Source: Lachnospiraceae bacterium
GTDB lineage: Bacteria > Bacillota > Clostridia > Lachnospirales > Lachnospiraceae
DNA: 64,000 bases
Assembly: GCA_003979345.1 (NCBI GenBank)
Contig: RYVZ01000016.1
Span: 1 to 64,000 of the forward strand
Direction: 5' to 3'
Shown here: positions 27,303 to 35,603 of the stretch, in pieces
Layout of the letters: the number at the start of each line of letters is the position of its first letter
Position numbering within the stretch: the first letter of the stretch is position 1
The notes under the pieces: model-generated
The model's database searches: none
Told to the model about the DNA's origin: nothing
The model's input: the letters and a program-made list of their open reading frames with translations, nothing else
Position numbers and translations under genes: made by a program

Positions 27303-27542
27303 ATGAGTAAGACAGGAGATCCGGAAATGCATGGGGATGAGGAAGCCATGATCGAGGAGATCATGCGGCATCTTGACGCAGAATCATCGCAGGGGGTCGT
27401 CCGCATGAGCGTGACGATGGACGAGGAGGCTGAAGAGGCAAAGCAAGTGTCACATAAATGCTGTCATATGTACGGCAGACCGGCGAATGAGACGGTCGGC
27501 ATGCTGGATATGTATACGGATATGGCGGGAGGAGAAGCGTAA
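27303..27542 (+). CDS. Small hypothetical protein at the end of the exporter operon
   Basis: 79 residues, acidic, no membrane segment. It holds a compact motif VSHKCCHMYGRPANETVGMLDMYTD with two adjacent Cys and nearby His, which may bind a metal. The ATG at 27303 follows GGAAAGGGGAGCGG with a spacing of about 11. It lies 96 nt after the exporter and before a palindrome that may end the transcript. Similar short proteins may exist in relatives; I do not recognise a named family. Confidence 0.6.
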   Translation: MSKTGDPEMHGDEEAMIEEIMRHLDAESSQGVVRMSVTMDEEAEEAKQVSHKCCHMYGRPANETVGMLDMYTDMAGGEA

Positions 27543-27586
27543 AAGGGGAAATCGCTGCCCTCTGCTGGCAACGGTACGTAACGTGA

Positions 27587-27619
27587 CGCAAAAGGAATTT
27601 CAAAGAAATTCCTTTTGCG
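27587..27619. terminator. Perfect 14-bp inverted repeat
   Basis: CGCAAAAGGAATTT (27587-27600) pairs with 27606-27619 around CAAAG. No T-run follows on the plus strand, so termination strength is doubtful. Confidence 0.6.
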
Positions 27620-27637
27620 CGCCTGCTTATGGGTCAG

Positions 27638-27667
27638 TATATTTTGCACAATGATATACGTTATCGA
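27638..27667. repeat. 30-nt dispersed motif
   Basis: Plus-strand 27638-27667 matches the minus strand of 62791-62820 with one difference in 30 bases. Both copies lie in spacers, here 42 nt upstream of greA. Confidence 0.8.
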
Positions 27668-27708
27668 AGGATGCTTCGCAATCCTGAAAGAAAAGAGGGG
27701 GAAAGGAA

Positions 27709-28212
27709 ATGCATGATGAGTTGACGGCGTCCGACCTTGCAAAGATCGAGGCGGAGATCGAGGAGCGGAAGCTTATTCTGCGTCCGAAGCTGATCGAAGC
27801 GGTTAAAGAGGCGCGTGCGCAGGGTGACCTGAGTGAGAATTTTGAATATTATGCGGCAAAAAGAGAGAAGAACCGCAATGAGAGCCGTATCCGCTATCTG
27901 GAGCGGATGGTGCGGACCGCAGTCGTCATTTCGGATGACTCGAAGGCAGACGAAGTGGGCTTAAACAATACGGTGACGGTTCTTTTCGAGGAAGAGAACG
28001 AAACTGAAACTTACCGTATCGTTACGACCGTGCGTGAAGACTCTCTCAATGGGCTGATCAGTAAGGAATCGCCGCTCGGCGCGGCTTTGGTCGGCCGCAG
28101 GGAGGGCGAGCGTGTGCATGTGCAGGTCAGCGCCGATTACGGATATGATGTCGTGATACAGAAAATCGAAAAGACGGAGGATGACAGCGGAGACAGAATC
28201 CGAGGATTTTAG
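27709..28212 (+). CDS. greA: Transcription elongation factor GreA family
   Basis: Cleavage factor that rescues backtracked RNA polymerase through the secondary channel. The 167 residues have an N-terminal coiled coil with the acidic tip motif GDLSENFEYYAAKRE (Asp and Glu that hold catalytic Mg2+) and a C-terminal FKBP-like domain (SPLGAALVGRREGERVHVQV). The tip residues are intact, so it should act as GreA rather than as a Gfh-type inhibitor. A GGGGGAAAGGAA site precedes the ATG. The last 15 residues are charged and poorly conserved. A strong promoter begins directly after its stop. Confidence 0.93.
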   Translation: MHDELTASDLAKIEAEIEERKLILRPKLIEAVKEARAQGDLSENFEYYAAKREKNRNESRIRYLERMVRTAVVISDDSKADEVGLNNTVTVLFEEENETETYRIVTTVREDSLNGLISKESPLGAALVGRREGERVHVQVSADYGYDVVIQKIEKTEDDSGDRIRGF

Positions 28213-28213
28213 G

Positions 28214-28242
28214 TGGAAAACCCCTGTTTTATCTGATATAAT
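28214..28242 (+). promoter_or_regulatory. Extended -10 promoter for the DHH gene
   Basis: TGGAAA (28214-28219), 17-nt spacer, TATAAT (28237-28242) with the extended element TGA before it. Start would be near 28249, inside the first 39-bp repeat, giving a structured leader of about 195 nt. Confidence 0.7.
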
Positions 28243-28245
28243 GAG

Positions 28246-28410
28246 TGCAAAAGAAAAACAAGCGACGCGAAGCGGCATTTGTTTTTCTTGCACCATTAAC
28301 GAGCAAATGCCCGATGAAATCGGGCACAAAGCGCTGAAAGCGCGTATTTGCGAGTTTTTGAAAAAAAAGTATGCAAAAGAAAAACAAGCGACGCGAAGCG
28401 GCATTTGTTT
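28246..28410. repeat. Pair of perfect 39-bp direct repeats in the DHH leader
   Basis: 28246-28284 and 28372-28410 are identical. The first can fold: TGCAAAAGAAAAACAA pairs with TTGTTTTTCTTGCA just after it. Between them lie two more small hairpins (GCCCGATGAAATCGGGC and GCGCTGAAAGCGC). This resembles a REP-type palindromic element and forms most of the leader of the next gene. Confidence 0.85.
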
Positions 28411-28445
28411 GTTGTGGAAAATTCAGAAAATAAAGGGGGAGCACA

Positions 28446-30047
28446 ATGCAGTTACAGGACTTGGAACAGTTTGAACAGATTGTGATCCAGTGTCATGATA
28501 ATCCCGATGCGGACGCCCTTGCATCGGGATTTGGTCTATATCGTTATTTTTTTCAGAAAGGAAAGGACGTGCGGTTTATATACAGCGGACGGGGAAAAGC
28601 AGGGAAAAGCAATCTGGTGCTGATGCTGTCCGCGCTGAAGATTCCGGCGGAGTATGTGACGAACTTAGAACCTCCTGAACTGCTGGTCATGGCGGACTGC
28701 CAGTACGGAGCGGGCAATACGACGCGGTTCCAGGCGCAGAATGTGGCGGTGATCGATCATCACGAGCGGGACGACCGTGCGGCGCTTTCGGAAGTGCCGG
28801 AAGGGTTCACGGAGATCAAGAGCAGCTATGGGAGCTGTGCGACGGTCGTCTGGCAGCTTTTATGCGGGGCGGGCTTTGACGTCAATGCGGATCCGGAGCT
28901 CGCGACGGCACTTTATTATGGTCTGTATATGGATACGGGACAGCTGGGGGATATCTATCACCCGATGGACAAGGATCTGCGCGACGCGCTGCATTATGAC
29001 AGGGGAATCTTTTCACAGTTAAAAAATACGAATCTTTCCCGCATGGAGTTGGAGATTGCGGGCGACGCGCTTCTAAACCACCGCATTTTGGAGCAGCAGC
29101 ATTTTGCAATCGTAAAAGTGAAACCCTGCGACTTAAATATTCTCGGCATCGTGAGCGATTTTGTGCTGCAGACGGATGTGGTCAATACCTGTGTGATCTA
29201 CAGCACGCTTCCGGACGGGTACAAGCTGTCGTTTCGGAGCTGTGAAAAAGAGATCAAGGCGAGCGATCTTGCTTCTTTTTTTACTGCGGGAATCGGTTCG
29301 GGCGGCGGACATGCGGAGAAGGCGGGCGGATTTATCCGAAGCGATCTGTTTGCGGAGCGCTGTCCCGGGGATACGCCGGAGACTTATTTTGAGCGGAGGA
29401 TCGCCGAATATCTGCGAAGTTATGAGGTCATCTATGCAAAGGACTATGAGATTGATCTGTCCGGAATGAAGCGGTACCGTAAAAAAAAGCTGCCGCTGGG
29501 GTTTGTGGAGCTTGGCGAGGTTTATCCGGCAGGAACGCCGCTGCTTGTGCGTACGCTCGAGGGGGATCTGGAAATAAACGTAACGGATGACATTTATCTG
29601 ATGGTCGGCATTCAGGGAGAAGTATACCCGATCCGTGCGGAGAAATTTGCGAGGACGTACCGCCGGACAGATGAGCCGTATACGGTGAAGACGGAGTACA
29701 TACCAAGCGTGCATAACCGTTTAGACGGCACCGTGCGCAATGTGTCCGGCTTTGTGAAAAGCTGCGTGCCGACAGGGGAGACACTTGTCTATGCGAAGAA
29801 AATCGACAGGCAGACGAAAATATTTACCGCATGGGACACCGTAAATTATATGCTGGGCAATCCGGGCGACATGATTGCCGCGCGGACGGATGATACGCAC
29901 GATATTTACATCATAGAGCGGCAGATCTTCGGTCAGACCTACGAGGAGAACGGGGAGACGGAGAAGCCCGGGGAGACGGGAGATGCCGGAGATGTCAGAG
30001 AGCGGCAGAGAATCCCAAAACATGACAGAGAATGCCGGAGAACGTAA
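28446..30047 (+). CDS. DHH family phosphoesterase
   Basis: Two-metal phosphoesterase of 533 residues. The DHH domain has CHDNPDADALASGF, a metal Asp in VMADCQYG and the DHH triad in VIDHHERDD; the DHHA1 domain ends with GSGGGHAEKAGGF. This is the pattern of NrnA/GdpP-like enzymes acting on nano-RNA or cyclic dinucleotides such as pApA. About 190 residues follow the DHHA1 domain and are not matched to a known domain. The last 30 residues (from GETEKPGETGDAG) are built from a degenerate DNA repeat that continues past the stop. No membrane segments or PAS domain, so it is not GdpP itself. It is followed by the TIR protein gene 107 nt downstream. Confidence 0.9.
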   Translation: MQLQDLEQFEQIVIQCHDNPDADALASGFGLYRYFFQKGKDVRFIYSGRGKAGKSNLVLMLSALKIPAEYVTNLEPPELLVMADCQYGAGNTTRFQAQNVAVIDHHERDDRAALSEVPEGFTEIKSSYGSCATVVWQLLCGAGFDVNADPELATALYYGLYMDTGQLGDIYHPMDKDLRDALHYDRGIFSQLKNTNLSRMELEIAGDALLNHRILEQQHFAIVKVKPCDLNILGIVSDFVLQTDVVNTCVIYSTLPDGYKLSFRSCEKEIKASDLASFFTAGIGSGGGHAEKAGGFIRSDLFAERCPGDTPETYFERRIAEYLRSYEVIYAKDYEIDLSGMKRYRKKKLPLGFVELGEVYPAGTPLLVRTLEGDLEINVTDDIYLMVGIQGEVYPIRAEKFARTYRRTDEPYTVKTEYIPSVHNRLDGTVRNVSGFVKSCVPTGETLVYAKKIDRQTKIFTAWDTVNYMLGNPGDMIAARTDDTHDIYIIERQIFGQTYEENGETEKPGETGDAGDVRERQRIPKHDRECRRT

Positions 30048-30085
30048 GGGAACGACAGAGAATGACAGAACATGACAGAACGCCG
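29960..30085. repeat. Degenerate 10-12 bp repeat spanning the DHH gene end
   Basis: Variants of AGAATGACAG and GGAGATGCCG recur through the last codons of the DHH gene and on into the spacer. The repeat appears to have created the protein's C-terminal tail. Confidence 0.65.
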
Positions 30086-30154
30086 GAATAAGGGACAATG
30101 ATTTGATGAACTGCAGGCAGGGCGTCAACCGCCGGAACCGGATAAGGAGATCGG

Positions 30155-33100
30155 ATGGAAGAAAAGGAACGCGAAATAGATGAGGCGGGCGAGACCGTGA
30201 GCAGGAGCGAAACGGACAAGGCAGGAGGGACCGTGAATGAGAGCAAAACAGGTAAAGCGGGCTGGACTTCGAATGAGAGTAAAGCGGTTCAGGCGGGTGA
30301 GAGCGTGAATGGGGACGACGCGGAGGGCGGGAACGCAGGGTTCCGCTATGACGCATTTATCAGTTACCGTCATGCGCCGCTTGATCTGTACGTCGCACAG
30401 ACGCTGCAGCGCAGGCTTGAGACTTTTAAGGTTCCGAAGCTTGCCGACAAGGAGACAAAGGAGCTGGGGAAAAAGAGCATACGGCGTATTTTCCGGGACA
30501 AGGACGAGCTTCCGCTTGCCGGAAATCTGTCCGAGCCGATCATGGAGGCGCTGTCTTCTTCCGAAAATCTGATTGTTATCTGTTCTCCGCGCATATTGGA
30601 ATCCCTGTGGTGCAGGCGGGAGATCGAGACCTTTATCTCACTGCGTGGAATGGATCATGTGTATGCCGTACTGATCGAGGGAGAACCGGAAGAGGCGTTT
30701 CCGGAACCGCTCCGCACGATCAAAAAAGAGGTCGAGGGCGAGGACGGCATCGTTACAATCGTGGAGGTTCCGGTTGAACCGCTTGCGGCGGACGTGCGTG
30801 GAAAGTCGAAGGCAGAAGTGAACAAAAAGATCAAGCAGGAGATGCTCAGGCTTGTTGCACCAATGCTGGGCTGTTCCTATGATGATCTGCGCCAGCGCCA
30901 TAAGATGAGAAGGTTGAAGCGCATGCTGGTGACGGCTGCTGCCGCCGCAGGTGCGTTGTTCTTGTTTGGCGCATTCAGTGCATGGCAGGCATTCCGCATC
31001 AAGCTGCAGTCCGACCATATTGCGGAACAGTCTGAGGAGATCATGGCGCAGTCGGAAGAAATTGCGGAACAGTCCAAAGAGATCATGGCACAGTCCGGGG
31101 AAATTCAGGCACAGGCGCAGTCTTTATATGCATTTCAAAGCCGTTCTTTGAGTGAGACGGCGCTGCAGCTTTATGAGAGCGGAGACAGACGGCGGGCGCT
31201 GCTTGTGGCTCTAGAGGGACTTCCGGAGGACCTTGCCAATCCGGACAGACCCATCGTTGCGCAGACTGAGGCGGCGCTGGCAGAGATTCTTCAGGTCTAT
31301 GCGAACGGTGAAGCGCATCGTCCGTTCGCACTGTTTGAGCACGATGCGCAGACGACCGTGATGTCCGTATCACCGTCCGGAACGCGTCTTGCTTCCGTGG
31401 ATAGCATGGGTCAGCTGTATTGCTGGGATATCAGGGAGGGAACGCTGTTAGTCAAGGGTCAGGAGTCGGTTGAAACAACATATGAGATATCGCCTGTCTT
31501 TTTGGATGAAGAGCGGGTGCTATATGTGACGGAAGACAGCATTGTATGCGCTGACAGCAGCAATCTAGACAGACGGTACACGATTCCGGATATGAAAGTC
31601 ATTGCACTTGCGGTCTCACCGGATCTTACCCGTTTTGCGGTTGCGCAGAACAGCTATCAGGTCGCTGTTTATGATGCGGCGGACGGTTCGCTGATCGCAT
31701 GCTATGAAGATGAGGGGCAGGCAGAGACGATCGGATGGAATCTGACTTTTTCTGAGGACGGGAAGCGTCTCTTGTTTGAAGGCGCATACGGGGACGGCAG
31801 TGCTTACCGGATCATACGGGAGGATGATGCCGCGCGTGCCATCTCAATTGATGCTGAGAGCGCTGAGGTTTTGGCTGAGTATCAGGTTCCGCACCGTTAC
31901 ATATCGACGATATACAGTGATCCGGATGGCGTCACTTATCTGATAGCGATCGGAAGCTCTATGGCGTCGCCTGAAAGCATGGAGATCGGACAGTCGCTGA
32001 CCTGCTATGAGCCGGACGGCAGTATCCGCTGGGAAATCGATGACCGGCAGAGCAAGGGAGGACCGCTCAGACTGTTTCGGGACATGGTCGTTTATACGAG
32101 CGGTGATGAGGTATGCATGGTCTCTAAAAAGGATGGAAGCACGGTGCAGGAGCTGCATTATCCGGCGGACGTATTGAGGCTTGGAGTGGATGCGGAAGAA
32201 CGGATGATCATGGCAACGCTTGACGATGGGACGATGCGCTTTGATGTGATGACGGAGAGGGGAGTCGTTACCCGGACTTATCTGGAGCCGGACAGCAAAT
32301 GGATGCTGGATGTATTAAATGCCCGTGATACGCTGGTCTTGCAGCAGAGGGCGTCAAATTGTATTTATCTGCACCGGCTCGCATACGGTGTTAATGGACA
32401 GGAAACTGCAAATACCGGACATATCTATTATTATTCGGAAGCCGATAAGGAAGGCAGGCTGTTTCTTTATGACTACGAGAATTATCTTGTCTATGATATG
32501 CGTTCTGACGAGGTGCTGTATCAATATGATGCCGGAGAACAGGACGAGACGGTGAAAGGGCTGATCGTGCTGGATGATTCTTTCTTGGTCATTACAAAGG
32601 ACATGGTGCGGATCTATGATTCTGCGACGGGAGAATTGACCGGGAGTGCGGCGGTGTCTGTCTATAACTGGGCATTTAACGGCGGGGCGCTTTATTACAA
32701 TGGCATGGAAGGCTGCCTGTGTAAGCTGGAGCTGCCGTCCTGTCAGGTGACGGAGGTCGCGCAGGATAAAAATCTTTCAAAACTGTTGGTGTCAGGGAAC
32801 GGGCGGTTTGCAATCGAATATGATACGTATGACTTCGATTTTTGCATTGATATCGGGAGCGGCGAGGGGTATGAGCTTCCGACGGCATGTAAGATGATGG
32901 CGGCAGATCAGGAAGGGGAAACTTATCTGGCAGTGGATCAGAACACGATGCAGCTCATGCACGTCCGCTTTGGGGAACAGGAACCGCTCTCACAGATGAG
33001 TGCGCAGACCGCCTTTATCAAGAGCATCGGCTTTTCGCCGGACGGGTCCTGCTTTTTTATCTGCTATACGGATAATCGTCTGGAAATTTATGACACCGGC

Positions 33101-33412
33101 AGCTTTACACTTGTACAGTCGTATCGGGAACTGAATGCTGTTTCCGAATGGAGGGATCTTGGCGGGCGACGCACGCTTCTGTGCGGCTCGGATGATTCTT
33201 ATATTTTGGACGGGGATAACAATATTCTGTACCGGATACCGGGCTGTATGGCGGTTTCCGTGGAACTTAATAAGGTGTACTCTGCGTCGGGATCGACATT
33301 GTATTCCTACCCGCTCTATGATCTTGAGCGGCTGGTAGAAGAAGCGCGGGATGTACTTGGTGATACCGCTGTGCTGACGCCGGAAGAGAGAAGACTTTAC
33401 TATATTGAGTAG
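30155..33412 (+). CDS. TIR domain - membrane segment - beta-propeller protein
   Basis: Large single-pass membrane protein (1,085 codons with the ATG after AAGGAG). Residues 11-52 are 12-residue tandem repeats (AGETVSRSETDK and variants). A TIR domain covers about 64-245: YDAFISYRH at 65-73, a BB-loop region with RDKDELPLAGNL, and SLWCRREIE at 150-158, where the conserved WCxxE Glu (E156) is the catalytic residue in NADase TIR domains. One membrane segment lies at about 257-279, then a coiled coil of Glu/Ser/Gln heptads (288-325) and about 720 residues of WD40/PQQ-like repeats (VSPSGTRLASVDSMGQLYCWDI, FSPDGSCFFICYTDNRLEIYDT). The propeller is predicted outside the cell and the TIR inside, so it reads as a receptor. 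Function unknown; it could be signalling or defence. Confidence 0.85.
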   Translation: MEEKEREIDEAGETVSRSETDKAGGTVNESKTGKAGWTSNESKAVQAGESVNGDDAEGGNAGFRYDAFISYRHAPLDLYVAQTLQRRLETFKVPKLADKETKELGKKSIRRIFRDKDELPLAGNLSEPIMEALSSSENLIVICSPRILESLWCRREIETFISLRGMDHVYAVLIEGEPEEAFPEPLRTIKKEVEGEDGIVTIVEVPVEPLAADVRGKSKAEVNKKIKQEMLRLVAPMLGCSYDDLRQRHKMRRLKRMLVTAAAAAGALFLFGAFSAWQAFRIKLQSDHIAEQSEEIMAQSEEIAEQSKEIMAQSGEIQAQAQSLYAFQSRSLSETALQLYESGDRRRALLVALEGLPEDLANPDRPIVAQTEAALAEILQVYANGEAHRPFALFEHDAQTTVMSVSPSGTRLASVDSMGQLYCWDIREGTLLVKGQESVETTYEISPVFLDEERVLYVTEDSIVCADSSNLDRRYTIPDMKVIALAVSPDLTRFAVAQNSYQVAVYDAADGSLIACYEDEGQAETIGWNLTFSEDGKRLLFEGAYGDGSAYRIIREDDAARAISIDAESAEVLAEYQVPHRYISTIYSDPDGVTYLIAIGSSMASPESMEIGQSLTCYEPDGSIRWEIDDRQSKGGPLRLFRDMVVYTSGDEVCMVSKKDGSTVQELHYPADVLRLGVDAEERMIMATLDDGTMRFDVMTERGVVTRTYLEPDSKWMLDVLNARDTLVLQQRASNCIYLHRLAYGVNGQETANTGHIYYYSEADKEGRLFLYDYENYLVYDMRSDEVLYQYDAGEQDETVKGLIVLDDSFLVITKDMVRIYDSATGELTGSAAVSVYNWAFNGGALYYNGMEGCLCKLELPSCQVTEVAQDKNLSKLLVSGNGRFAIEYDTYDFDFCIDIGSGEGYELPTACKMMAADQEGETYLAVDQNTMQLMHVRFGEQEPLSQMSAQTAFIKSIGFSPDGSCFFICYTDNRLEIYDTGSFTLVQSYRELNAVSEWRDLGGRRTLLCGSDDSYILDGDNNILYRIPGCMAVSVELNKVYSASGSTLYSYPLYDLERLVEEARDVLGDTAVLTPEERRLYYIE
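30185..30310 (+). repeat. 36-bp in-frame tandem repeat in the TIR gene
   Basis: Units 30185-30220, 30221-30256, 30257-30292 and a partial 30293-30310 encode 12-residue repeats starting AG(E/G/W). They lengthen the disordered N-terminus before the TIR domain. Confidence 0.75.
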
Positions 33413-33603
33413 GGCAGCCGTGCCCGCGCCGCTTGAGGACGGAGAGAGAAATCATGTCCGCGGCATGTTTGACGCAAAATATGGATAGAATAGACTGAGG
33501 ATGCGGAATCATCCGGACGGCGGATAGGGACCGGCAGAAGAATGCGCCGGACAGACACTGTATTAGGCAATTGCCTGACACCGTATCGGAAAAAGGAGAA
33601 GGA

Positions 33604-34575
33604 TTGAAGTGGTTTGATTTACATTGCGATACCCTGACGGCATGTAAAGAGCAGGGGCTGCCGATGCGAAGCAATCAAAAGACGCAGCTCGATTTTGCCA
33701 GACTGCGCGGCGCGGGAGCGCTTGCGCAATGCTTTGCTATCTTTCTGGATCGCAAAGCATGTGACCAGAGGGGGATATCGCCGTGGCAGCGCTATGAGGA
33801 GCTGCGAGATTTCTTTTTTGAAGAGTTAAAAAAGAACAGCGATTTAGTATGCCGGATCAGCACGGCAGAGGAGCTTGCGCATGCGGAGGCTGCCGGAAAG
33901 ACCGGTGCAATCCTGACCGTGGAAGGCGGGGAGCTGCTCTGTGGCAGGAAACAGCTTTGCGACAATGAAAAAGAAAACTCAGAAACGCTTCGCGGGCGCC
34001 TTGACCGGATGTGGTCGGACGGCGTGCGCATGCTGACGCTCACATGGAATTATGAAAACTGCTTGGGATATCCGAACGGCAATGCGGGCGGATTAAAGCG
34101 GGCAGGGTTTGAAGCGGTGGCGTATATGCAGGAGCTCGGTATGATCGTGGACGTCTCGCATTTGTCCGACCAGGGATTTTTTGATGTGATGAAAGCGGCA
34201 AAGAAGCCGGTTGCCGCCTCACATTCCTGTGCGCGGAGCCTGTGCGGGCACCAGAGGAACTTAACAGATGAACAGTTGAGGGCGATCGGCGAAAACGGCG
34301 GGGTTGTGGGCGTGAACTTTCATGCCCCGTTCTTAAAAGAAAACGGAGTTTCCGGAAGTGTGGAGCAAGTTGCGCGTCATCTGGCGCAGATCATGAATTG
34401 CGCGGGGGGAACTGCAGCGGCGCTTGGCTCTGATTATGACGGTATCCCGGAGGATCCTGAGTGGGGCGGCGGACAGGGGATCACGCGTCTGATCGAGGCG
34501 CTTTCCCGGTATTTTGACGCGGAGACCATAGATAACATCTGTTACAAAAATGCACTGCGCCTGTTTTCACAGTGA
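33604..34575 (+). CDS. Membrane dipeptidase (peptidase M19 family)
   Basis: Zinc dipeptidase of 323 residues related to renal dipeptidase. Metal ligands are visible: DLHCDT near the start, the bridging Glu in ILTVEGGE, His in VDVSHLSD and His in ASHSCARSL; GSDYDGIP near the end is the usual substrate loop. The TTG at 33604 has AAGGAG five bases upstream and gives the family start MKWFDLHCDT; the TTG at 33571 is less likely. No signal peptide, so it is cytoplasmic. It probably cleaves dipeptides, including ones with a D-residue at the C-terminus. Confidence 0.92.
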   Translation: MKWFDLHCDTLTACKEQGLPMRSNQKTQLDFARLRGAGALAQCFAIFLDRKACDQRGISPWQRYEELRDFFFEELKKNSDLVCRISTAEELAHAEAAGKTGAILTVEGGELLCGRKQLCDNEKENSETLRGRLDRMWSDGVRMLTLTWNYENCLGYPNGNAGGLKRAGFEAVAYMQELGMIVDVSHLSDQGFFDVMKAAKKPVAASHSCARSLCGHQRNLTDEQLRAIGENGGVVGVNFHAPFLKENGVSGSVEQVARHLAQIMNCAGGTAAALGSDYDGIPEDPEWGGGQGITRLIEALSRYFDAETIDNICYKNALRLFSQ

Positions 34576-34659
34576 GGCGGGAAGAGAAGTTCTTAGATTT
34601 TGATATTTTACATTGGGATTTTGGAGTCCGATGCAATACGGAAGGGATAGAAGAATTGT

Positions 34660-35481
34660 ATGCTTGAAAAACTGATCTTTTTTGACGTGGACGGGACGCT
34701 GGTACAGTTTGACGGAACCATGCCGCATTCCACGAAAGAAGCGCTGCGGCGCGCGAGGGAAAACGGACACAAGCTGGTTATCTGCACGGGAAGGAGCAAA
34801 TTTCAGATCTACCCCTGGCTTCTCGAGCTGAAATTTGACGGTATTGTTGCGGCAGCGGGCGCCTATGTGGAATGGAAGGATCAGTGCGTCAGCCATCAGA
34901 TGGTCTCAGCGGAAGCGTTGCAAAGCTTTGTTTCTTATTTTGCGAAAGAACAGATTCCTTATTGTTTACAAACCGTGAATGGTGCGATCGCAACGGCTGC
35001 GAACGAACATGCGATCCTGCAGTTATTTGAGGATAAGTTTTGCGTGTCAAAGGAACAGGTCAGACAGGTATTCGGTGGAATGACGCTCGATAATGAACCC
35101 GGGAAACGTACGGATATTGAAAAAATGATCTATTATGACTCTCCCTACCCGGTTTCCGAGGTTGCGAAAGTGCTTGCGCCTGCATTTGACGTGACGGTCA
35201 CAAGCTTTGCGCAGGCGGATGAATCAAGCGGGGAAGTGACGCTTGCGGGAATCACGAAATCCTATGGCATGAAAAAACTGATGGAATATGCAGGCTATAC
35301 AAAGAATGATACCATCGCGTTCGGCGACGGTTTTAATGATCTGGATATGCTTCAGTTTGCAGGGCTCGGGATCGCGATGGGAAATGCAGTGGAACCGGTC
35401 AGGAACGTGGCGGATAAGGTGACGGCGTGCGTGGATGAGGATGGAATTTTGTGTGCGCTTTCGGAGCTTGCGCTCATATAA
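34660..35481 (+). CDS. Cof-type HAD phosphatase
   Basis: HAD superfamily hydrolase of 273 residues, subclass IIB. The nucleophile motif is FFDVDGTLV, motif II ICTGRS, and motif IV FGDGFNDLDML; the cap lies between residues 85 and 190. Such enzymes act on sugar phosphates, nucleotide phosphates or cofactors such as PLP. The stop lies 122 nt before the next start; no clear operon partner gives the substrate. Confidence 0.93.
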   Translation: MLEKLIFFDVDGTLVQFDGTMPHSTKEALRRARENGHKLVICTGRSKFQIYPWLLELKFDGIVAAAGAYVEWKDQCVSHQMVSAEALQSFVSYFAKEQIPYCLQTVNGAIATAANEHAILQLFEDKFCVSKEQVRQVFGGMTLDNEPGKRTDIEKMIYYDSPYPVSEVAKVLAPAFDVTVTSFAQADESSGEVTLAGITKSYGMKKLMEYAGYTKNDTIAFGDGFNDLDMLQFAGLGIAMGNAVEPVRNVADKVTACVDEDGILCALSELALI

Positions 35482-35603
35482 AATATCTTGTGGCGCTCTT
35501 TTGGAAAATATGCTACACTATAACAGATCATATGGTTAAAGGGGTAAACGAAAATATGGCAGTCCTATTTTCGTTTGGTTGGGATAAAGAGGAATTGTGG
35601 CGG

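Noticed and set aside
28446..33412. DHH phosphoesterase plus TIR protein as a two-gene cyclic-nucleotide defence system
   Set aside because: The genes are 107 nt apart and the DHH enzyme looks like a housekeeping NrnA-type protein. No cyclase or other defence gene is nearby, so the link is not supported.
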